A stretch of 64,000 nucleotides of DNA from Lysobacterales bacterium (GCA_019634735.1 JAHCAT010000002.1:228501-292500), one strand, 5' to 3'; shown: positions 28,307 through 38,363, numbered from the stretch's first letter. Translations and numbers: made by a program. Notes: generated from the letters alone by a model not told the origin.

Positions 28307-29620
28307 TCAGTCCGCGAGGTCGGCCATCACCCGTCGCCAGAAGCTCGACGAGAAGGCCGGGTCGATGTGCCGGGAGAAAGTTTCCCAGGCCGGGAAGAAC
28401 CGCCGGAAATGGTCGCCGCGCATGCGTGCGTCCTTGGCCGGATACACCGCGCCGCCGGCCTCGGCGACCAGGTCGTCGAGCCGCGCCAGCAGGGCGAAGG
28501 TGGCCTCGCCGCGGAACGGGAAGTCCAGCGCCAGGGTGGTGCCCGGGCGCGGGAAGCTGAGCAGGCCGGGCGAGGCCAGGGCGCCGAAGGTCTTCAGCAC
28601 CGCCAGGAACGAGCCGGTGCCGCTGTCGGCGATGGCGTCCAGCAGGGCGGCGATGGCCGCGGGCGCCACCGACGGCGGCAGCACGCACTGGTGCTGCAGG
28701 AAGCCGCGCGGTCCGTACAGGCGGTTCCACTGGCCGATGCCGTCCAGTGGATAGAAGAACGGCTGGTAGTGGACGATGCGGTGGCGGCGCCGCGGCAGGT
28801 GCCAGTAAAGGCGGTTGAAGCTGCGCAGGCCCGGCCCGCCCAGCAGGGGGAACGGCGGCGTGAAGGGCACCGACAGGCCCGGCCGCGGCGGCGCCGGGCC
28901 GTCGGCCAGGCCGCAGGCGGCGTTGGCTCGGCTGAACACGCCGCGGCCGCGACGGCCACGCGGCGCCAGGCAGTCGATCCAGGCCACCGCATGCTCGTGG
29001 CTGGCCAGCGAGGCGTCGGCCAGGGCGAAGAACTCCGCCAGTTCGCCGAAGCGCAGCGTCTCCACAGCAAGCCAGGGGCTGGCCACGGCGCCCAGCTGCA
29101 GCTCGACCCAGGTGACCAGGCCGGTCAGGCCCAGGCCGCCTATCGTCGCCGCGAACAGCTCGGCATGCTGCTGCGGGGTGCAGGTGAGGTGGCCGCCGTC
29201 GCTGCGGCGCAGGCCGAAGGCGCGCACGTGGCGGCCCAGGGTGCCGGCGCGCGGATGGTTCTTGCCGTGCACGTCGTTGGCCAGGGCGCCGCCGACCGTG
29301 GCGTAGCGGGTGCCTGGCGTCACCGGCAGGAACCAGCCGGCCGGCACCGCCAGGCGCAGCAGCTCGTCGAGCAGCACGCCGGCCTCGCAGCGCAGCACGC
29401 CGGTGGCGCGGTCGAAGGCGATGAAGCGGTCCAGGCCGCGCGCCCGCAGCAGGCTGCCGCCCTCGACCTGGCAGACGTCGCCGTAGCTGCGGCCGTTGCC
29501 GTAGGCGAGCATCGGCGCCGGCAGCGCCGGCAGAGCGGCGTCGCGGTCGTGCAGGGTCGCGACGCGGGCCGGACGCAGGCGCGGCCAGCGGTTCCAGGCG
29601 CCGGTCGCGGAGTCGCTCAC
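28307..29620 (-). CDS. dprE1: DprE1-like FAD-dependent oxidase
   Basis: A 437-aa PCMH-type FAD oxidase. Residues 41-48 GNGRSYGD and 101-122 (PGTRYATVGGALANDVHGKNH) are the FAD-contact motifs of DprE1. WNRLYGPRGFLQHQ (298-311) and YPAKDAR (393-399, catalytic Lys396) match the substrate site. DprE1 oxidises the 2-OH of polyprenyl-phosphoryl-beta-D-ribose. The GTG start overlaps the UbiA stop by GTGA. Residue 364 (PRPGTTLALDFP) is Ala where mycobacterial DprE1 has the benzothiazinone-reactive Cys387 (from remembered alignment). Confidence 0.85.
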   Translation of the reverse strand: MSDSATGAWNRWPRLRPARVATLHDRDAALPALPAPMLAYGNGRSYGDVCQVEGGSLLRARGLDRFIAFDRATGVLRCEAGVLLDELLRLAVPAGWFLPVTPGTRYATVGGALANDVHGKNHPRAGTLGRHVRAFGLRRSDGGHLTCTPQQHAELFAATIGGLGLTGLVTWVELQLGAVASPWLAVETLRFGELAEFFALADASLASHEHAVAWIDCLAPRGRRGRGVFSRANAACGLADGPAPPRPGLSVPFTPPFPLLGGPGLRSFNRLYWHLPRRRHRIVHYQPFFYPLDGIGQWNRLYGPRGFLQHQCVLPPSVAPAAIAALLDAIADSGTGSFLAVLKTFGALASPGLLSFPRPGTTLALDFPFRGEATFALLARLDDLVAEAGGAVYPAKDARMRGDHFRRFFPAWETFSRHIDPAFSSSFWRRVMADLAD

Positions 29621-31080
29621 AGCGCCAGCACCACCACCGCCAGCCCGGCCAGCAGCACCGCCAGGCTGGTGCGGTCGCGCAGCGCGAACAGCATCGGATC
29701 GTCGTGCATGCGGCCGCGGTGGGCCAGCAGCCAGACCCGGCCGATCCAGTACAGCAGCAGCGGGCACAGTAGCCACAGCGCCTTCGGCTGCGAATACAGC
29801 TGCTCGCCGGTCGGGCTGTTCACGTACAGCGCCAGCACCAGCACCGCGGCCAGGCCGCTGCCGATGCCCATGGCGCCCAGCATCGGCAGGTCGGAAACCC
29901 GGTAGCCGCGACCGTCGGCGCCGTCGCGGCCAGCACGCGCCATCACGCCCAGTTCGGTGTGGCGCTTGACCAGGGCCAGGCTCAGGAACAGGAACATCGA
30001 GAAGGCCAGCAGCCAGAACGACAGCGCGACGCCCAGGGCGAAGGTGCCGGCGATGATGCGGGCGGTGTAGAGCATCGCCAGCACCACCACGTCGACCATC
30101 TCGACGCGCTTGAGTACGAAGGTGTACAGCGCGGTCAGCAGCCAGTAGGCGGCCAGCGCCAGCACGAAACGCGGCGGCAGGGCCAGGGCGGCAAGGACGA
30201 AGGCGGCGGCCAGCAGCAGCGGTACCAGGGCCAGGCCGGCCAGCAGGGGCAGCTCGCCGGCCGCGAACGGCCGCAGGCGCTTGCGCGGATGGCCGCGGTC
30301 GGCGGGCAGGTCGACCAGGTCGTTGAGCAGGTAGACGCTGGACGCGCACAGCCCGAACGCCAGGAAGGCCAGCAGCGCCTGGCGCACCGCGGCCGGCTCG
30401 AACAGCAGGTGGGCGGTCAGCAGGGGCACCAGGACCAGCAGGTTCTTGGCCCACTGGTGCAGGCGCAGCGCCCGGGCCCAGGTCAGCGGCGAGACGCGCG
30501 GGCCGGGTAGCACGGTGTCGACCGCTGCAACGGCGGCGGCGGCGCGCTCCAGATTCTCACCGGCATTGACCACCACCGCGCGCCGGGCACGGCGCCAGAC
30601 CGCCAGGTCGATCCTTGCGTTGCCCGCATAGTCGAAGCCGCGCTCGCCGTAACGTGCGACCAGGGCATCCCCTTTCCGTGCGCCGGAGAGGTTGCGGGAG
30701 CCGTCGCTGGCCAGCACGTCGTCGAACAGCCCGGCATGGTCGGCGACGGCGCGGGCGATGCCGGCATCGGCGGCCGTGCACAGGACGATCTCGCGCCGGC
30801 CCTGCTGGCCACGCAGCCAGTCCAGGAACGGCAGGTTCCAGGCGAGGCGTTCCGGATCGGGCAGCACCCGCCGGGCCAGCTCGTGCTTGAACGCCGCCTT
30901 GCCGCGCAGCAGCCACAGCGGCATCGCCAGCAACAGGAAGGGGTTGCGGCGCAGTGCCGCGAGCAGAGACTCGTGCAGGGTGTCGCCCAGCACCAGGGTG
31001 CCGTCGAGGTCGACCGCCAGCGGCACCGCCGCGGTGTCGGCGACCGCTTCCAGGGTGCCGGCGGGCGACGGCGTGGTCAC
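29617..31080 (-). CDS. HAD phosphatase - UbiA prenyltransferase fusion (DPPR synthase-like)
   Basis: A 487-aa protein. Residues 1-200 are a HAD hydrolase (nucleophile Asp24 in [28 protein letters not shown], Lys/Asp in [12 protein letters not shown]). From about 205 on there are eight or nine helices of a UbiA transferase. [23 protein letters not shown] is close to the motif of 5-phosphoribosyl-diphosphate:polyprenyl-phosphate transferase. The fusion joins transfer of phosphoribose to a polyprenyl phosphate with the phosphatase that would remove the 5-phosphate. GTG start, 15 bp after etfA. Confidence 0.85.
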   Translation of the reverse strand: MTTPSPAGTLEAVADTAAVPLAVDLDGTLVLGDTLHESLLAALRRNPFLLLAMPLWLLRGKAAFKHELARRVLPDPERLAWNLPFLDWLRGQQGRREIVLCTAADAGIARAVADHAGLFDDVLASDGSRNLSGARKGDALVARYGERGFDYAGNARIDLAVWRRARRAVVVNAGENLERAAAAVAAVDTVLPGPRVSPLTWARALRLHQWAKNLLVLVPLLTAHLLFEPAAVRQALLAFLAFGLCASSVYLLNDLVDLPADRGHPRKRLRPFAAGELPLLAGLALVPLLLAAAFVLAALALPPRFVLALAAYWLLTALYTFVLKRVEMVDVVVLAMLYTARIIAGTFALGVALSFWLLAFSMFLFLSLALVKRHTELGVMARAGRDGADGRGYRVSDLPMLGAMGIGSGLAAVLVLALYVNSPTGEQLYSQPKALWLLCPLLLYWIGRVWLLAHRGRMHDDPMLFALRDRTSLAVLLAGLAVVVLAL

Positions 31081-31095
31081 GCGCGGGCGCGGGCC

Positions 31096-32040
<945 letters not shown>

Positions 32041-32097
32041 GTCATGGTGTCCTTGCGGCCCGGCGCCGGGCGCCAGGCGGGATGGGGCATCGGGGAT

Positions 32098-32844
32098 TCA
32101 AGCCAGGCCCTTGGCCTTCAGCGCGGCGACCAGCTCGGCGACGTCCTTGACCATGACGCCCTTGCTGCGCCGCGCCGGCGGCGCGTACGGGCCGTGGCCG
32201 AGGAAATCGCCGGCCTCGGCGCCGAGATCGGCCATCGGCACGGTCTCCAGCGGCTTGCTCTTGGCCTTCATGATGTCGGGCAGCTTGATGAAGCGCGGCT
32301 CGTTCAGGCGCAGGTCGGTGGTGACCACCGCCGGCAGGTCGACCTCGATGGTCTCCAGCCCCGCATCGACCTCGCGGGTGACGCGCGCCACCTGGCCCTC
32401 CAGTTCCAGCTTGGAGGCGAAGGTCGCCTGCGGTCGGTCCCACAGGGCGGCCAGCATCTGGCCGGTCTGGTTGGCGTCGTCGTCGATCGCCTGCTTGCCG
32501 AGCAGCACCAGCCCCGGCTGCTCGCGCTCGATGAGCTTCAACAGCACCCGGGCCGCGGTCAGCGGCTGCACCGGGCCGTCGGCGACCACATGGATGGCGC
32601 GGTTGGCGCCCATCGCCAGGCCGTTACGCAGGTGCGCCTGGGCATCGGCCGGCGCGATCGCGACCACCACCACCTCCTCGGCCAGGCCCTTCTCGCGCAG
32701 GCGCAGCGCCTCCTCCAGGGCGATCTCGTCGAACGGGTTGGGGGAGAGCTTGACGCCGTCGGTGACCACGCCCGAACCGTCGGGCCTGACCTGGATGCGG
32801 ACGTTGTAGTCCACCACGCGCTTGTAGCCGACCAGAATCTTCAT
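32098..32844 (-). CDS. etfB: Electron transfer flavoprotein beta subunit
   Basis: A 248-aa partner of EtfA. It starts MKILVGYKRVVDYNVRIQVRPDG and contains NPFDEIALEEALRLREKG, VLLGKQAIDDDANQTGQMLAALWDRPQATFA and the C-terminal arm TDLRLNEPRFIKLPDIMKAKSKP. AMP- and FAD-contact regions are present. Length is normal. First of the etfBA pair on the minus strand, with a 57-bp gap to etfA. Confidence 0.97.
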   Translation of the reverse strand: MKILVGYKRVVDYNVRIQVRPDGSGVVTDGVKLSPNPFDEIALEEALRLREKGLAEEVVVVAIAPADAQAHLRNGLAMGANRAIHVVADGPVQPLTAARVLLKLIEREQPGLVLLGKQAIDDDANQTGQMLAALWDRPQATFASKLELEGQVARVTREVDAGLETIEVDLPAVVTTDLRLNEPRFIKLPDIMKAKSKPLETVPMADLGAEAGDFLGHGPYAPPARRSKGVMVKDVAELVAALKAKGLA

Positions 32845-33360
32845 CGTTGCTGCGAACCTTGCCATCGGGGCGGGCGCGGGGGCCCGGCGGGCCGCACAGT
32901 TTACTAGCAGGCTGTCGGGAACAGTCCGCTGGCCCCGGCCATGGCTGGCCGCACGGTGAGGCGACTGCGCAAGCGGTTGATTTGCCGGGAGCCCGTCTGG
33001 ACGGGCGTCGGACGGGCAACCAGGCGGCGGGCCGGCACGGTCGCCCCTCAGCAGCCTGCCAGAGCAGTCCTGGTCGTCGGGCCCCGGGCGGGGGCAGGCG
33101 GTTCCCATGTACGCAGGGCGCGCAAGCGGCCGGTGGGCGACGCTCGGTGCGTGCCTGCGTCGGGCGCCCGGGTCCGGTGACCCGCACCGGATAGCCGCGC
33201 GGCAGGGTGGCTCCCGGGTTGACGCGGACGACAGGACGAAGGCAAGGATCTGCAGTCGCCCGCTGGCCGGTCGGGCTGGCCGGGGTCAGCGCGACCCGCG
33301 ATCCGCCGCAACCCCGGCGCCGCTTGCGGCATCATGCACGCACCGTCCCTGGAGTCGTGC
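32845..33360. other. Intergenic region carrying one copy of a hairpin repeat
   Basis: 516 bp between etfB and the divergent TolB/TPR gene. No convincing gene was seen. It contains a copy (about 32972-33023) of a repeat also found at 35700-35748; its core CCCGTCTGGACGGG is a hairpin. A GGAG 6 nt before the GTG at 33361 is the ribosome site of the following gene. Confidence 0.5.
32972..33023. repeat. Dispersed hairpin repeat, copy 1
   Basis: About 50 bp: AGCGGTTGATTTGCCGGGAGC, then the stem CCCGTC-TG-GACGGG, then a second GGACGGG and CAACCAGG. It aligns with copy 2 at 35700-35748 over the flanks (TGCCGGGAGC ... ACCAGG) while the stem differs in sequence but is kept, which suggests a REP-like element under structural constraint. 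Confidence 0.6.
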
Positions 33361-35610
33361 GTGAGCGACGACGCGCCCAAGCCGCTGCTGGCACTGACCT
33401 GGCGCGAACTGCGCCGACGCAAGGTCGTGCGCGTGGCGATCGCCTACGGACTGGTGGCCTGGGTGATCCTGCAGCTGGGCGAGATCACCTTCGAACCGCT
33501 GGGCCTGCCGCCGCGCGCCCTGACCTGGACCATCCTGGCCGTGGTCCTGCTGTTTCCGGTGGCCCTGGTCCTCGCCTGGGTGTTCGACCACGACGGCGAC
33601 CGCCTGCGGGTCGACCACACCGGCCACAACGTGCGGGGTCCCGCGCGCCTGTTTGCACTGGCGGTCGTGCTGCTGACCGTGGGCGGGCTGGCCTGGTGGC
33701 TGGTCGACGTCTACGGCGATCGACCGATGGAGGGGGCGGACCCGCCGATCGCCGGGCTTGGCGCGACCGCCGTGGACGCTGCGGGCGCGCCGTCCGGCGC
33801 CGCACCCGCCAACTCCATCGCCGTGCTGCCCTTCGACGACATGAGCGCGGACGGCGACCAGGGCTGGTTCGCGGACGGTCTGGCCGAGGAACTGCTCGAC
33901 CGCCTCGCGCGGATCGAGGGCCTCCAGGTGGCCGCCCGCACCTCGGCGTTCGCGCTGCGCGGCCGTGCCCTGGACGCCCAGGCGCTGGGGCGCGCGCTGA
34001 ATGTCGCGACCCTGGTCGAGGGCTCGGTCCGCAAGGCCGGTGGCCGCCTGCGGGTCACCGCCCAGCTGATCGATACCGCCAATGGCTACCACCTCTGGAC
34101 CGAGACCTACGAAGGTGCGGACCAGGACATTTTCGAGCTGCAGGACGAGGTCACCGCCGATATCGTCGCGCAGTTGCGCGACCGCATCCCGGGCCTGCGG
34201 CCGCAATCCACCCCCGACCCGGTGACCCAGGCCACCACCTCGGCGGCGACCACCCGCGACGTGCTGGCCCACGAGCTCTACCTGCAGGGGCGGCTGGCCT
34301 GGCGGCAGCGCACGGCCGAATCGCTGGGGCGCGCTGCCGGACTGTTCGAGCAGGCCATCGAACGCGATGCCGGCTACGCCAGGGCCTGGTGCGGACTGGC
34401 CGACACCCGCCTGCTGCTGTCCGACTACGGTGGCGTGGCGCCCGAGCAGGCGGTCGCCCAGGCCGAACCGGCGGTGGTGCGGGCGCTCGACCTGGCCCCG
34501 GGCCTGGGCGAGGCCTGGGCGTCGCTCGGTCTGTTGCGGCTGAATGCCGGACAGCTCGAGGCCGCGGAAGGCAACCTGCGCGAGGCGATCCGTCTCGACC
34601 CCAACTACGAGATGGCCTACATGTGGCTGGGCGGGCTCTACGCCCGCCAGGGCCGGCTGCGCGCGCAGTCCGAGGTGCTGGCGCAGGCGCTGGCGCTGAG
34701 CCCGCTCGACCCGGCCATCAACATCAACCTGGCAGGCTCGAGATTCGCGCGCGGCGAGCGCGCCGCCGCGCGCGACCTGCTGGCGGCCCTTCTGCGGATC
34801 ACGCCCGAGGCCCAGGTGGTCCGCTACAACCTGTCCGAATTCGAGCGCGGCAGCGGCAACCTCGCCGAGGCCTTGCGCCTGGCCGACCAGGCCTGGCGTC
34901 GCGCACCGTCGGAGCCGCAGGCGCTGATGACCCTGGCCAATGCCTTGTCGGCCCTGCGCCGGCACGACGAGGCGCAGGGCGTGCTCGCGAGGCTTCCGGC
35001 AGGGATGGCGAATGCCGACCTGCTGCGCCACAACGCCGCCCTGCACAGGGATCCGGCCACGCCCTTGCCCGCCGCCCTGGCCGACCAGGTCGAGGCCTTG
35101 CTGGCTGGCAATGAGCCTGTCCACCCCGATCAGCGGCCGCTGCTGCAGTTCGGCGCCTGGGCCGCCTGGTGGGCCGGCGACCCCGAACGCGCCCTGCGCA
35201 TCGTCGAGCGTGTGCTGGCCGGTCGGGAGGGTGCGCGCCTGCTCCAGGACGAGATGGATTCCGTCCTGGTGAGGGCGTTCCTGCTCAAGGAGACCGGTCG
35301 CGACGAGGCAGCCGCGACCTGGCTGGCGCTGGCGCGGGCGCGCGTCGATGAGCTGCGCGAGCAGGGCTGGGCGAACGCCTACGCCGACTTCAGCCTGGGG
35401 CTGCTCGAGCTGTTCGAGGGCCGTCCGGACCAGGCCCTGGAACACCTGGACGCAGCCATCGGGAACGGCTTCGGCGAGCTCTGGCTGCTGGATGGCGATC
35501 CGCGCTGGCATTCGCTGCGCGGCACCTCGGGTTTCGCGGCGGTGCGCGCGAACCTGTTGCGTCGGATCGATGCCGAGCGGGCCCTCGCCGCCGACCTGGG
35601 GCCGTACTGA
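33361..35610 (+). CDS. Membrane protein with TolB/FlgO-like domain and TPR repeats
   Basis: A 749-aa protein. Three hydrophobic helices lie in the first 115 residues (RVAIAYGLVAWVILQLGE, TILAVVLLFPVALVLAWVF, LFALAVVLLTVGGLAWWLV). The FlgO/TolB N-terminal-like domain follows (SIAVLPFDDMSADGDQGWFADGLAEELLDRLARIEGLQVAARTSAFALRG, then VLVEGSVR-type and DTANGYHLWTETYEG segments). The C-terminal 480 residues are TPR-like. Such proteins are often annotated as adenylate cyclase-like, but no cyclase domain is present. GTG at 33361 has a GGAG 6 nt upstream; an ATG nine codons earlier has none. Bounded by two copies of a hairpin repeat. Confidence 0.85.
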   Translation: MSDDAPKPLLALTWRELRRRKVVRVAIAYGLVAWVILQLGEITFEPLGLPPRALTWTILAVVLLFPVALVLAWVFDHDGDRLRVDHTGHNVRGPARLFALAVVLLTVGGLAWWLVDVYGDRPMEGADPPIAGLGATAVDAAGAPSGAAPANSIAVLPFDDMSADGDQGWFADGLAEELLDRLARIEGLQVAARTSAFALRGRALDAQALGRALNVATLVEGSVRKAGGRLRVTAQLIDTANGYHLWTETYEGADQDIFELQDEVTADIVAQLRDRIPGLRPQSTPDPVTQATTSAATTRDVLAHELYLQGRLAWRQRTAESLGRAAGLFEQAIERDAGYARAWCGLADTRLLLSDYGGVAPEQAVAQAEPAVVRALDLAPGLGEAWASLGLLRLNAGQLEAAEGNLREAIRLDPNYEMAYMWLGGLYARQGRLRAQSEVLAQALALSPLDPAININLAGSRFARGERAAARDLLAALLRITPEAQVVRYNLSEFERGSGNLAEALRLADQAWRRAPSEPQALMTLANALSALRRHDEAQGVLARLPAGMANADLLRHNAALHRDPATPLPAALADQVEALLAGNEPVHPDQRPLLQFGAWAAWWAGDPERALRIVERVLAGREGARLLQDEMDSVLVRAFLLKETGRDEAAATWLALARARVDELREQGWANAYADFSLGLLELFEGRPDQALEHLDAAIGNGFGELWLLDGDPRWHSLRGTSGFAAVRANLLRRIDAERALAADLGPY

Positions 35611-36008
35611 AGGCGCCTCGCCCGGCCCTGGCAGGCCAGAGGGAAAACAGCCTTCCGGCTGCAATGGCGGATGGCCCCCGGCAAAGCAGCTTCGCTGGCA
35701 GCGGGTCTGCCGGGAGCCGGTCCGGACAAGCTTGGACCGGCGACCAGGACCACGAACAGGAGGATCGTTCGTCTGGGAAACCTTCGGAGCCGTCCCGCGC
35801 CTCCGCCTGCACCTTGCCTCGCGTCGTCAGGCCGGTCGGGGAACCCCGGCGCGACGCGACGCGATGCGCACCGGCCCGGCCGGATGGCCGGCGGCGGACG
35901 ATGCCGGCGCATCGGCGCCACCCGGGTCGACGGCAAGATCCTGGAGACGGGCTGGCGGGCGCAGGGCCTTACAATCGCTGTTTCGCCGACCGCATGGAGG
36001 TCCTGACC
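35611..36008. other. Intergenic region carrying the second hairpin repeat
   Basis: About 400 bp with no supported gene. A small hairpin AGCAGCTTCGCTGG-type sequence (35685-35700) leads into repeat copy 2 at 35700-35748. The end of the region (TGGAGGTCCTGACC, 35996-36008) carries the ribosome site of the next gene. Confidence 0.5.
35700..35748. repeat. Dispersed hairpin repeat, copy 2
   Basis: AGCGGGTCTGCCGGGAGC followed by CCGGTCC...GGACCGG (stem around GGACAAGCTT) and CGACCAGG. The flanks match copy 1 at 32972-33023 and the stem bases covary in the sense that both copies keep complementarity with different sequence. Confidence 0.6.
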
Positions 36009-36938
36009 GTGGATGGGAAACTGCGCGCCGGTTTCATCGGCCTTGGTGCGATGGGCGAACCGATGGCCCGCCACCTGCACCGGGCGGGCTTCCTGACCGC
36101 GGTGTGGAACCGCACGCCCGGCAAGGCCGTGGCGCTCGCCACCGACCTGGGTGTGGCCGCGGCCACCGATCCGGCCGATCTCGCCGCGCGTTGCGACGTG
36201 GTGCTCACCTGCGTGTCCGCCGATGCCGATGTGCTGGCACTGGTGGACGCGCTGTCGCCCGGCTTGCGGCCCGGCGTGCGCGTGGTCGACACCTCCACGG
36301 TCGCCCCGGACACGGCACGCGAGGCCGCGCGGCGCCTGGCGGCCTTCGGCGTCGGATTCCTGGATGCCCCCCTGACCGGCGGCGTGGAAGGAGCCCGCAA
36401 CGGCACGCTCTCGGTGCTGGTCGGTGGCGAGGTCGCGGACTTCGAGCAGGTGCGGCCGGTGCTGGAGAGCTTCGGCCGCCGCGTCGTGCGATTCGGCGGA
36501 GTCGGCGCCGGGCAGGCCACCAAGGCGGTCAACCAGGTCATGGTCGCCGGCATCGCCGAGGCGGTCTGCGAGGCCCTTGCCCTCTCGCAGCGTCTGGGCC
36601 TGGACAGCGCCGCCGTGGTCGATACCCTGGGCAACGGCGCTGCCGGCTCCTGGTTCCTGGACAAGCGCGGCCACAGCATGCTGGCCGGGCGTTTCGACAC
36701 CGGCTTCAAGCTGCGCCTGCTGCACAAGGACCTGGGCATCCTGGCGGCGCTGGCGGCGGCGGAGGGCATCGCCCTGCCGGTGGTGGAGGCCGCGCGCGCC
36801 GACTATGCCCGGTTGCTGGTCCTGGGCCATGGCGACGAGGACATTTCCGCCCTGATCCGCCTGAAGCAGGAAAACGTGATGGCCGGCACGACGCCGCCAA
36901 CATCGCCTTTACCCGCTGCCGCTCCGCCGGCGCCATAA
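36009..36938 (+). CDS. Beta-hydroxyacid dehydrogenase (3-hydroxyisobutyrate dehydrogenase family)
   Basis: A 309-aa NAD(P)-dependent enzyme. GFIGLGAMGEPMARHLHRAGF is the cofactor motif; DAPLTGGVEGARNGTLSVLVGG is the substrate-binding loop; the catalytic Lys is in GQATKAVNQVM, and the C-terminal DTGFKLRLLHKDLGI region is also conserved. GTG at 36009 is preferred, with GGAGG 8 nt upstream; the ATG at 35994 overlaps that ribosome site. Probable substrates are 3-hydroxyisobutyrate, tartronate semialdehyde or glyoxylate-type acids. The last dozen residues are Pro/Ala-rich. Confidence 0.9.
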   Translation: MDGKLRAGFIGLGAMGEPMARHLHRAGFLTAVWNRTPGKAVALATDLGVAAATDPADLAARCDVVLTCVSADADVLALVDALSPGLRPGVRVVDTSTVAPDTAREAARRLAAFGVGFLDAPLTGGVEGARNGTLSVLVGGEVADFEQVRPVLESFGRRVVRFGGVGAGQATKAVNQVMVAGIAEAVCEALALSQRLGLDSAAVVDTLGNGAAGSWFLDKRGHSMLAGRFDTGFKLRLLHKDLGILAALAAAEGIALPVVEAARADYARLLVLGHGDEDISALIRLKQENVMAGTTPPTSPLPAAAPPAP

Positions 36939-36964
36939 TCGGTGCTTTCCAACGGGGGATTGCG

Positions 36965-38290
36965 ATGCGCCTGAACCGATTCGTCCTTGCCGCGGCGCTG
37001 TGCGTCAGCGCTCCGCTTGCTGCCCAGGCCCCGAACCCGCCCCCGGATCTGGCGCTGTCGCCCTTCCTCAGCTCGGGTCTCAACCAGCCGGTGGCGGTGC
37101 GCCATGCCGGCGACGGCAGCAACCGCCTGTTCGTGGTGCAGAAGGGCGGCACGATCCGCGTCGTCCAGCTCGACGGCAGCGGCGCCCCCACGCTCCTGGC
37201 GACGCCGTTCCTCACCCAGGCGGTGACCACCAGCAGCGAATCGGGCCTGCTCGGCCTGGCCTTCCACCCGGACTACGCGAGCAATGGCTGGTTCTATGTC
37301 GCGTTCACCGCCCCGGCCGCCGAGCCGCGCCTGGGCTTGACGCCCGACCAGGTGGTCGCCCGCTTCACCGTGTCCGCCAACGATCCCAACATCGCCGATC
37401 CGGCCAGCCGCCTGGACATCATCCGCATCCCCGACCTGGCCGGCAACCACAATGGCGGCGACCTGCACTTCGGTCCGGATGGCTACCTGTACTACAGCTC
37501 CGGCGACGGCGGTCCGCAGAACGACCCGCATGGTTTCGCCCTGTGCAACTGGAAGAAGCCGGCCAACAACAACATCAATACCTGCAGCCCGGTCGTCGGG
37601 ACGAACTACTGGCTGCTCGGCAAGATCCTGCGCCTGGACATCGACAACCCCACCGCCAGCGCCACCGCCGACATGTGCGGCGCCACCGCGGGCCAGCCGG
37701 CGAACTATTCGATCCCGGCCGACAACCCGCACGTCGGCACCACCGACACCTGCGACGAGACCTGGCACAACGGCCTGCGCAATCCCTGGCGGTTCAGCTT
37801 CGACCGCGAGACCGGCGACATGTACATCGCCGACGTCGGCCAGAGCGCCCGGGAGGAGGTCAACAAGGTCGCCCTCGGCCAGAGCGCGCACTTCGGGTGG
37901 GGTTGCATGGAGGGCTTCCGGGTCAACAAGACGGCCGCGCCCTGCGTCAGCAGCGCCACCAACTCCTTCCCGGGTTCGCTGCTCCCGATCCTCGACTACC
38001 CGCGCTCCGATGGCGGATCGATCAGTGGCGGGTACGCCTTCCGAGGCCCCATCGGCCGTCTGCAAGGGGTGTACTGGTTCGGTGATTACAACGTCAGCTC
38101 TCCCCAGGTGAATATCTGGTACGCCTACGAGCCGGCGCAGGCCGGCCCCTGGCCCAAGGTGGCGCTCACCCACCACACCGGCGTGGTCGGCTTCGGCGAG
38201 GACGAGGCCGGCAACGTGTACTCGGTCAGCATCAACGGCAACATCCGCAAGCTGACCAGCCAGTTCATCTTCGACGACGGTTTCCAGTGA
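36965..38290 (+). CDS. Secreted PQQ-type sugar dehydrogenase-like beta-propeller protein
   Basis: A 441-aa protein with a signal peptide (MRLNRFVLAAALCVSAPLAAQA). It has the GSDH/HHIP-like propeller signature: LNQPVAVRHAGDGSNRLFVVQKGGTIRVV, ESGLLGLAFHPDYASNGWFYV, NHNGGDLHFGPDGYLYYSSGDGGPQNDPH, LGKILRLDID, LRNPWRFSFDRETGDMYIADVGQ and GGYAFRG. Family members oxidise aldoses using PQQ; the His of NHNGGDLHFG is conserved. Extra Cys pairs suggest periplasmic disulfides. It ends FIFDDGFQ, like the C-terminal tag of many secreted proteins in this order. It starts 26 bp after the dehydrogenase. Confidence 0.9.
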   Translation: MRLNRFVLAAALCVSAPLAAQAPNPPPDLALSPFLSSGLNQPVAVRHAGDGSNRLFVVQKGGTIRVVQLDGSGAPTLLATPFLTQAVTTSSESGLLGLAFHPDYASNGWFYVAFTAPAAEPRLGLTPDQVVARFTVSANDPNIADPASRLDIIRIPDLAGNHNGGDLHFGPDGYLYYSSGDGGPQNDPHGFALCNWKKPANNNINTCSPVVGTNYWLLGKILRLDIDNPTASATADMCGATAGQPANYSIPADNPHVGTTDTCDETWHNGLRNPWRFSFDRETGDMYIADVGQSAREEVNKVALGQSAHFGWGCMEGFRVNKTAAPCVSSATNSFPGSLLPILDYPRSDGGSISGGYAFRGPIGRLQGVYWFGDYNVSSPQVNIWYAYEPAQAGPWPKVALTHHTGVVGFGEDEAGNVYSVSINGNIRKLTSQFIFDDGFQ

Positions 38291-38318
38291 TCGCGACACG
38301 GGCCTGACCCGTCGGCAC

Positions 38319-38363
38319 CTGCCGCCCGCGTCCGCGGCAGCGCCGCCGCGGGCGGGGCGGCAG
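38319..38363. terminator. GC-rich hairpin between convergent genes
   Basis: CTGCCGCCCGCG (38319-38330) can pair with CGCGGGCGGGGCGGCAG (38347-38363) with a small bulge. It lies 30 nt after the sugar-dehydrogenase stop codon. No T tract. The remaining 38364-38588 shows no gene. Confidence 0.45.

Noticed and set aside
33334..33360. ATG nine codons upstream as start of the TolB/TPR gene
   Set aside because: No ribosome site precedes it, whereas the GTG at 33361 has GGAG at the right distance.
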